Source: Verrucomicrobiia bacterium (lineage in GTDB: Bacteria; Verrucomicrobiota; Verrucomicrobiia; Limisphaerales; DTLC01). Taken from it: DNA of 9,713 nucleotides. A program made the position numbers and the translations under genes. This document shows, piece after piece, positions 5,284 to 9,713 of this stretch. The notes beneath the pieces are model-generated. The model was not told where the DNA came from, searched no databases, and worked only from the letters and a program-made list of their open reading frames with translations. Location: contig JANWZY010000102.1 of NCBI GenBank assembly GCA_025061935.1, forward strand, positions 1-9,713, written 5' to 3'. Each line of letters opens with the position of its first letter. Position 1 is the first letter of the stretch.

Positions 5284-6648
5284 ATGCCGACCCCGATCAC
5301 AATGCCGAAATTCGGTCAGATGACCGAGGAAAGCACTATTGTCGAATGGCGGAAAAAGGAGGGGGATAAGGTAGCGAAGGGTGACGTGCTTTTCACGGTC
5401 GAGACGGACAAGTCTGTAATGGATGTCGAGGCGTTTACCGAGGGCATATTGCTCAAAATAGTTGTGCCGGCGGGTGTAGCTGTCCCAGTTCAGACAGTGG
5501 TTGGCTACATTGGTCAACCGGGTGAGCCTGTTCCGGTCACTGAAGTGCCGAAGTTCGGCAAGCCGGTTCCAAGCGTCGCGAGTACAGTATCTCCCCCCGT
5601 AGTGCCTACGACGGCTCGGGCCGTGCCCCAACCTGCGCCTGTGGCAGCAGAGGTGCAACCACTGCAGCCAGTGACGGTGCCTCATGCGCCAGTGGCTGCG
5701 CCCGTGTTCAGAATCTCTCCGCGCGCGGAAGCATTAGCTAGAGAATGCGCGATCGACCCCACCAAGATAACGGGTACAGGCCCGAACGGCCGCATACTCG
5801 AACGCGATGTGCGTGCGTACTTGGACGCACGGGGCTACCATAACCTGCGGATCACGCCTGCGGCGCTCGAGCTGGCGCGCAAACAGAAAGTTGACGTCTT
5901 GGAGGTGCGCGGTACGGGGGCGGGTGGTCGGATTACGGTGGCCGATATCCAGCGCGCGTTGGCTGAGCGGCCCAAGCCGATGAGTAAAATGCGGCAGGTC
6001 ATTGCGCAACGGCTTACTCAAAGCTTCACTACGCAGCCGCACTTCTATGTTACGGTATCGGTTGATATGACCGAGCTTATCGCGTTTCGGGAGGGGCTCA
6101 AGGCCGCGGGAGCGCCGTTCACTGTCACTGACTTCATCGCGCAGGCGGTGGTGCTTACGCTGCAGGAGTTCCCAGTGGTTAACAGCAGCACCGATGGGAA
6201 AAACGTCCGCTGGCACAGCCATGTCAACCTAGGGATAGCCGTCTCTGTCGAGGGCGGGTTGGTCGTGCCGGTGATACACATGGCGGAAGAGCTGACTTTT
6301 TTGGACTTGTGCATGCGCGCCAAGCAACTTGTCGAGAAAGCGCGTGCCGGCAAACTGACCCCTGAGGAAATGAGTGGTGGTACGTTCACGATCACCAACA
6401 TGGGAATGTTAAACGTCGAGAGTTTCCACCCGATAATCAACACTGGGGAAGGCGCGATACTTGCGGTGGCGAGCACGTTGAAACAGCCTGCAGTGCGGAA
6501 CGATCAGATCGTGATCCGGTCGCTCATGAAAATGACGCTTGCGGCCGATCACAGATTGATAGACGGCGCGCTGGCGGCGAATTTCATCAATGCGATCAAG
6601 GCGAAACTTGAGGACATCGAGCTATGGAAACGTTTGACCTCGTGGTAA
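5284..6648 (+). CDS. Dihydrolipoamide acyltransferase E2 with two E3-binding domains
   Basis: This 454-residue E2 core subunit accepts the acyl group on lipoate and transfers it to CoA. The N-terminal lipoyl domain (about 1-78) has ETDKSVMDVEA (40-50), with K43 the expected lipoylation site. A proline/alanine/valine-rich flexible linker covers about 81-141. Two peripheral subunit-binding (E3-binding) domains follow in tandem: 143-180 (RISPRAEALA, GTGPNGRILERDV) and 189-226 (RITPAALELA, GTGAGGRITVADI). The catalytic domain (about 232-454) ends with the active-site motif ADHRLIDGA (421-429), with H423 and D427. One E3-binding domain is usual, so the duplication stands out. The ATG at 5284 follows GGAG at 5278-5281, 8 bp after the E1 stop. 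The 3' end overlaps the E3 gene by 25 bp. Acyl specificity (acetyl or another) cannot be settled from sequence alone. Confidence 0.95.
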   Translation: MPTPITMPKFGQMTEESTIVEWRKKEGDKVAKGDVLFTVETDKSVMDVEAFTEGILLKIVVPAGVAVPVQTVVGYIGQPGEPVPVTEVPKFGKPVPSVASTVSPPVVPTTARAVPQPAPVAAEVQPLQPVTVPHAPVAAPVFRISPRAEALARECAIDPTKITGTGPNGRILERDVRAYLDARGYHNLRITPAALELARKQKVDVLEVRGTGAGGRITVADIQRALAERPKPMSKMRQVIAQRLTQSFTTQPHFYVTVSVDMTELIAFREGLKAAGAPFTVTDFIAQAVVLTLQEFPVVNSSTDGKNVRWHSHVNLGIAVSVEGGLVVPVIHMAEELTFLDLCMRAKQLVEKARAGKLTPEEMSGGTFTITNMGMLNVESFHPIINTGEGAILAVASTLKQPAVRNDQIVIRSLMKMTLAADHRLIDGALAANFINAIKAKLEDIELWKRLTSW

Positions 6649-8018
6649 TAGGCGCGGGGCCGGGTGGATACCCGTGCGCAATCCGTGCAGCACAACTGGG
6701 CGCGTCAGTGGCGATCATCGAGCGCGAGCAACTGGGCGGCACATGTCTTAACTGGGGTTGCATTCCCACTAAAGCGCTGATCTCGGGGGCCGAGCTTTAT
6801 TCGCGCATCTCCGATGCTACGACGCGTGGCATTAAAGCAACTGGTGTGGCGATTGATTATGCGGCGTTAGTCGCGCACAAGAACCGGGCCGTTGAACAAT
6901 TGCGCAACGGGATCAACCAGTTGCTCCACGCGCATGGGGTGAAACAGTTTTCCGGGACCGCGCGTTTCGTGGACCGGACCACGCTCGAGATCAAATCCGC
7001 CGACGGTACGGCCCGGCTCAGTGCCAAAAAAGTCGTGATTGCTACCGGCTCGACCTCGGTCATGCCTGCGTTCCTACCTGAGCATCCACGCGTGGTCGAG
7101 AGCCGCGCGTTCTTGGGCATGGAAGAACTGCCTGAGTCGCTGCTTGTTCTTGGCGGCGGCTACATCGGTTGCGAGCTCGCGTGTATGGCCGCGCAGTGCG
7201 GCGTGAAGGTCACTATTGTTGAGCTTCTTGAGGACATCCTGCTCGTGCTCGATCCAGATGTGCGGCGCGAGGTGCGCACGCATATGGAGCAGAAGCTCGG
7301 CATCCGCGTTATGACAGGCAGGTCACTGGACAGCGTCGCTGCTGATGGGAGCGGGTTAACCTGCAAGTGTGGGAATGACACGCTGCATGTGGGTATGGTG
7401 CTAGCTGCTGTGGGGCGCCGGCCCGTAACGGATGGGCTTAACCTCGAGGCCGCCGGGATTAAGACTGACGAGCGCGGGTTCGTGCGTGTGGACGAATTCG
7501 GTCGTACGAACGTGGCCAACATTTTCGCTGTGGGCGATGTGACCGGGCGCGTGCAGCTGGCGCATTACGCCACGGCGCAGGGGATTGCAGTGGCGGAAAC
7601 GGTGTGCGGACAAAAACCGCGCAAGTTCGAGTCGGTTGTGCCCTGCGTAATCTTTACTTCCCCGGAGATCGCCTTTGTGGGGTTGACCGAGGAAGAGGCG
7701 CGGAAGCAGAACCGGCAGGTGCTCACTGGCAAGTTCAGGTATTCCGCGCTTGGCCGCGCTGTGGCAGCAGGCGAGACCTCAGGTTTTGTGAAATGGATTG
7801 TGGATCCGGAGACGGACCAGTTACTGGGTGCCGCTGCGGTCGGCCCGCACGCGACCGAATTGATCGCGGAAGCGGCAGTGGCGGTCCGGGCCGAGTTGAC
7901 CGCTACAGAGCTGGCGCACACGATCCATGCGCATCCTACGTTCGGCGAGATGTGGATGGAGGCTGCGCACGCGGTGCACGGGCAGTGCATTCACGCGCCG
8001 CCCAGGAGAAAAAAGTGA
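6624..8018 (+). CDS. lpdA: Dihydrolipoyl dehydrogenase (E3)
   Basis: This 464-residue flavoprotein reoxidises the dihydrolipoyl arm of E2, passing electrons through a disulfide and FAD to NAD+. The N-terminal FAD site is VIGAGPGGY (8-16). The redox-active disulfide is in GGTCLNWGCIP (38-48), between C41 and C46. The NAD-binding motif is GGGYIGCE (177-184). A second FAD contact is FAVGDVTG (301-308). The C-terminal dimerisation domain carries the catalytic pair H437 and E442 in HAHPTFGE (435-442), donated across the dimer. Length and all key residues are normal, so it should be active. The ATG at 6624 lies inside the end of the E2 gene, with GAGG at 6610-6613 as its ribosome site, which points to translational coupling. 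It closes the E1-E2-E3 operon; a terminator-like hairpin starts 12 bp after its stop. Confidence 0.96.
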   Translation: METFDLVVIGAGPGGYPCAIRAAQLGASVAIIEREQLGGTCLNWGCIPTKALISGAELYSRISDATTRGIKATGVAIDYAALVAHKNRAVEQLRNGINQLLHAHGVKQFSGTARFVDRTTLEIKSADGTARLSAKKVVIATGSTSVMPAFLPEHPRVVESRAFLGMEELPESLLVLGGGYIGCELACMAAQCGVKVTIVELLEDILLVLDPDVRREVRTHMEQKLGIRVMTGRSLDSVAADGSGLTCKCGNDTLHVGMVLAAVGRRPVTDGLNLEAAGIKTDERGFVRVDEFGRTNVANIFAVGDVTGRVQLAHYATAQGIAVAETVCGQKPRKFESVVPCVIFTSPEIAFVGLTEEEARKQNRQVLTGKFRYSALGRAVAAGETSGFVKWIVDPETDQLLGAAAVGPHATELIAEAAVAVRAELTATELAHTIHAHPTFGEMWMEAAHAVHGQCIHAPPRRKK

Positions 8019-8030
8019 CACGGCGCGGTA

Positions 8031-8056
8031 CTCGGTGTCCCGACCGGGGTTTTATT
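8031..8056 (+). terminator. Rho-independent terminator-like hairpin after E3 gene
   Basis: A 6-bp stem pairs 8031-8036 (CTCGGT) with 8043-8048 (ACCGGG), including one G-U pair, around the loop GTCCCG. One base later comes TTTTATT (8050-8056). It begins 12 bp past the E3 stop codon, in the right orientation to end the E1-E2-E3 operon. The stem is short, so strength is uncertain. Confidence 0.5.
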
Positions 8057-8116
8057 CGCTGGGTTAGCTTCTCGCGCCATCGGGGGGTGGGGTGTTAAGA
8101 GGCTTAGCCACAGACA

Positions 8117-8163
8117 AGCCGTTTCAAAGCTTGGGTTGAGAGCCTAAAACCGCTGAAACGGTT
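8117..8163. repeat. Inverted repeat in convergent intergenic region
   Basis: CCGTTTCA (8119-8126) is matched by TGAAACGG (8154-8161), extendable to about 10 pairs at 8117-8163, with a 27-base loop. An alternative small hairpin uses the right arm: AACCG (8148-8152) with CGGTT (8159-8163). On the minus strand the small hairpin runs into a few T residues and could weakly terminate the GH43 transcript. No long T-tract follows on either strand, so its role is unknown. Confidence 0.4.
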
Positions 8164-8253
8164 GAAAGGGTGTTAGCGCCGGTATTCACGGGGCTTAAGC
8201 CTGGTCTTAACGAGCGGGTGTTCATCACCTTTTTGTAGGTTTCGATGGTATTG

Positions 8254-8281
8254 GGCGCCTGACGGTGGCGCCAGCGTTTTT
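8254..8281 (+). terminator. Second terminator-like hairpin
   Basis: GGCGCC at 8254-8259 can pair with GGCGCC at 8267-8272 around a 7-base loop, followed by AGCG and then TTTTT (8277-8281). The four bases between the stem and the T-run weaken the match. It lies 27 bp before the GH43 stop codon and may be a backup stop for plus-strand transcription heading into that antisense gene. Confidence 0.4.
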
Positions 8282-8307
8282 GATTGGGGTTGGTTTTTGT
8301 GCCGTGT

Positions 8308-9713
8308 TTATTTGGGGCCAGTAGGGCTGAATCTGAAATAGTCGAAGTCGGCGTAACCGTCTGTCTCGTCGCCCAACGAGATTGCGTAGATACCCAGCTT
8401 GGCGCCCACCCACACGCCTGGTTCGGCCTGGAAAGGTTGTCCAACAGATTCAAATTCTCCTGTGAGCGAGGCGAAACTGAACTTGCACACACCGCCCTCG
8501 GTCACGTCCACCCGTAGTCGCGCGGCCGCGGAACTGATTTTCTTCACCACGTGCGTAGCCTCGTTGTGCCGGAAGACGAGCGCCGCACCCTCAGGAGTGA
8601 TTTGCAGTGAGACGGCAGCAGAGGTGCGGCCGGCGACCACCAGGCCTGTTTCGAGTCCGAGCTTGCTTTGGCCGGGGTTGACTAGCGTTTCGGCACGGAA
8701 CGCGCGCGCGGGGAACTTCTGCAACAGTAGGTTCGGCGCGTGGACAAGGTTCCCATGCGCGCGAGGTTGCGCGTACAGCCTGAGCCAGCCGGGCCGTGCG
8801 TTTAGTGAGAACCATTCTGGCTTATGGTTGGCGTGCCAATGCCATTGGGGACTGAGCGCGCCCGACTCGAACTCGTCGCTTGTCTGGGGAACTGCAATAC
8901 GTGTTGGTTGGGGAACCGCTGGCTTATTGTACTGGGGTACAGGTTCGCCGATCCCGTCATTGTTGAGATCGATGCCGATCAATGGCCAGTCGTCGCGCCA
9001 AGCCACCGGCTGCAAGTGTACAATTCGCCCGTACACACCAGCATCTTGGAAATGAACGAACCACCATTGGCCATTGCGAAGCTCAACCAGGCCGCCCTGG
9101 TGCGGTCCGTTTATCGGTGTGTTCCCCTGATGCATTACTATCCTGTCCTCATACGGACCGTACACGTTTCGTGCGCGCAGTGCGACTTGCCAGCCGGTTT
9201 TGACTCCACCTGCAGGCGCAAGAATGTAGTACCAGCCATTGAGCTTGTAGAACTTAGGGCCTTCGATGGTGGGATGCTTATCCGGCGCATGGAAAACAAT
9301 TTTGCCTTCACCAAGCAATCGGGAGCCGTCGGGTGCCATCGGCCGCACGCGCAGTATGTCTTTAATGCCAGCGCGTGACCGCGCGTACGCATGGACAAGG
9401 TATGCCTTGCCGTCGTCGTCCCAGAGCGGACACGGGTCGATCAGGCCCCGGCCGGGTTCGACAAGATGTGGCTCGGACCATTTACCTGCCGGATCATCCG
9501 CAGTGGTTACGTAGATCCCCTCGTCAGGCATGGCGAAAAAGATCCAAAACTTGCCTGCATGAAACCGGATGGAAGGCGCCCAAATCCCGCATCCGTGTTG
9601 GACCTGTGCGTATCGCGGGTGGGGTAAGTTCTTAACCGCGTGATTAATAATGGTCCAGTTGACTAGGTCCCGCGAGTGCAGTATCGGCAATCCCGGCGTG
9701 CAGTGAAAGCTGG
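8308..9713 (-). CDS. Glycoside hydrolase family 43 (beta-xylosidase/arabinofuranosidase type), N-terminus beyond window
   Basis: This is a partial GH43 enzyme, which cleaves beta-xylosidic or alpha-arabinofuranosidic links in plant polysaccharide. The frame runs off the right edge: codons 9711-9691 read SFHCTPG ahead of LPILHSRDLVNWT, as in the body of GH43 proteins, so the TTG at 9690 is not a true start. Numbering from that TTG, D85 in LIDPCPLWDDDG is the likely pKa-modulating Asp and E143 in TIEGPKFY the likely general acid. The N-terminal catalytic base lies outside the window. The blade DDWPLIGIDLNNDGIGEPV (233-251) is typical of xylosidase-like members. A C-terminal concanavalin-like beta-sandwich domain covers about 272-455. 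A signal peptide cannot be judged. The gene converges on the E3 gene and has no visible link to its operon, apart from possibly supplying pentoses. Confidence 0.92.
   Translation of the reverse strand, partial: SFHCTPGLPILHSRDLVNWTIINHAVKNLPHPRYAQVQHGCGIWAPSIRFHAGKFWIFFAMPDEGIYVTTADDPAGKWSEPHLVEPGRGLIDPCPLWDDDGKAYLVHAYARSRAGIKDILRVRPMAPDGSRLLGEGKIVFHAPDKHPTIEGPKFYKLNGWYYILAPAGGVKTGWQVALRARNVYGPYEDRIVMHQGNTPINGPHQGGLVELRNGQWWFVHFQDAGVYGRIVHLQPVAWRDDWPLIGIDLNNDGIGEPVPQYNKPAVPQPTRIAVPQTSDEFESGALSPQWHWHANHKPEWFSLNARPGWLRLYAQPRAHGNLVHAPNLLLQKFPARAFRAETLVNPGQSKLGLETGLVVAGRTSAAVSLQITPEGAALVFRHNEATHVVKKISSAAARLRVDVTEGGVCKFSFASLTGEFESVGQPFQAEPGVWVGAKLGIYAISLGDETDGYADFDYFRFSPTGPK

Noticed and set aside
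2969..8018. Branched-chain 2-oxo acid dehydrogenase complex.
   Set aside because: The beta half has GGQHSQ at the active site and overall wording closer to pyruvate/acetoin enzymes than to branched-chain ones, and no amino-acid catabolism genes are nearby. It is not fully excluded.
8124..8492. A 122-codon open frame on the minus strand spanning the convergent gap.
   Set aside because: It overlaps the well-supported GH43 gene in another frame, has no recognisable domain or ribosome site, and covers terminator-like and inverted-repeat DNA. It is most likely a chance open frame.
1..9713. CRISPR array, tRNA/rRNA gene, insertion sequence or phage genes.
   Set aside because: I found no spaced identical repeats of CRISPR type, no tRNA-like cloverleaf, and no transposase, integrase or phage protein in any frame inspected.

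Overview
The window looks like bacterial chromosome: moderately GC-rich by eye, densely coded, with tight gene spacing. The gene content (sedoheptulose-7-phosphate isomerase-like and heptose-bisphosphatase-like genes, a 2-oxo acid dehydrogenase operon with a fused E1, and a GH43 glycosidase) suits a Gram-negative heterotroph that degrades plant polysaccharide. A member of the Verrucomicrobiota or a neighbouring phylum is a reasonable guess. The sequence does not fix the taxon, and this is low-confidence inference.

Layout. (1) Positions 1-80 hold no recognisable gene. (2) Positions 81-2009, minus strand, are a compact three-gene operon read right to left: a SIS-domain phosphosugar isomerase (GmhA-like), a HAD-type heptose-bisphosphate phosphatase (GmhB-like), and a small transaldolase/fructose-6-phosphate-aldolase-type enzyme. 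(3) Positions 2010-2164 are a divergent control region with five GATTGA half-sites. Two of them form a 24-bp imperfect palindrome, and two contain -35-like hexamers, one facing each operon. (4) Positions 2165-8018, plus strand, hold a DeoR-family regulator followed 24 bp later by a complete 2-oxo acid dehydrogenase operon: an E1 with alpha and beta chains fused in one polypeptide, an E2 with one lipoyl domain and two tandem E3-binding domains, and E3 (dihydrolipoyl dehydrogenase), which overlaps E2 by 25 bp. (5) Positions 8019-8307 are a convergent intergenic region with two terminator-like hairpins and an inverted repeat. (6) Positions 8308-9713, minus strand, are a GH43 glycosidase with a C-terminal beta-sandwich domain; its N-terminus lies outside the window.

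How the parts may work together (inference). The transaldolase could make or use sedoheptulose-7-phosphate. The SIS enzyme could convert that to a heptose-7-phosphate, and the HAD enzyme could act after a kinase that is not present here, giving activated heptose for surface glycans. The DeoR protein belongs to a family that usually senses phosphosugars. It sits between the heptose-type operon and the oxo acid dehydrogenase operon, so it may control both. The least ordinary points are the half-site cluster, the pairing of a DeoR gene with an oxo acid dehydrogenase, the large insertions in the fused E1, and the doubled E3-binding domain of E2.
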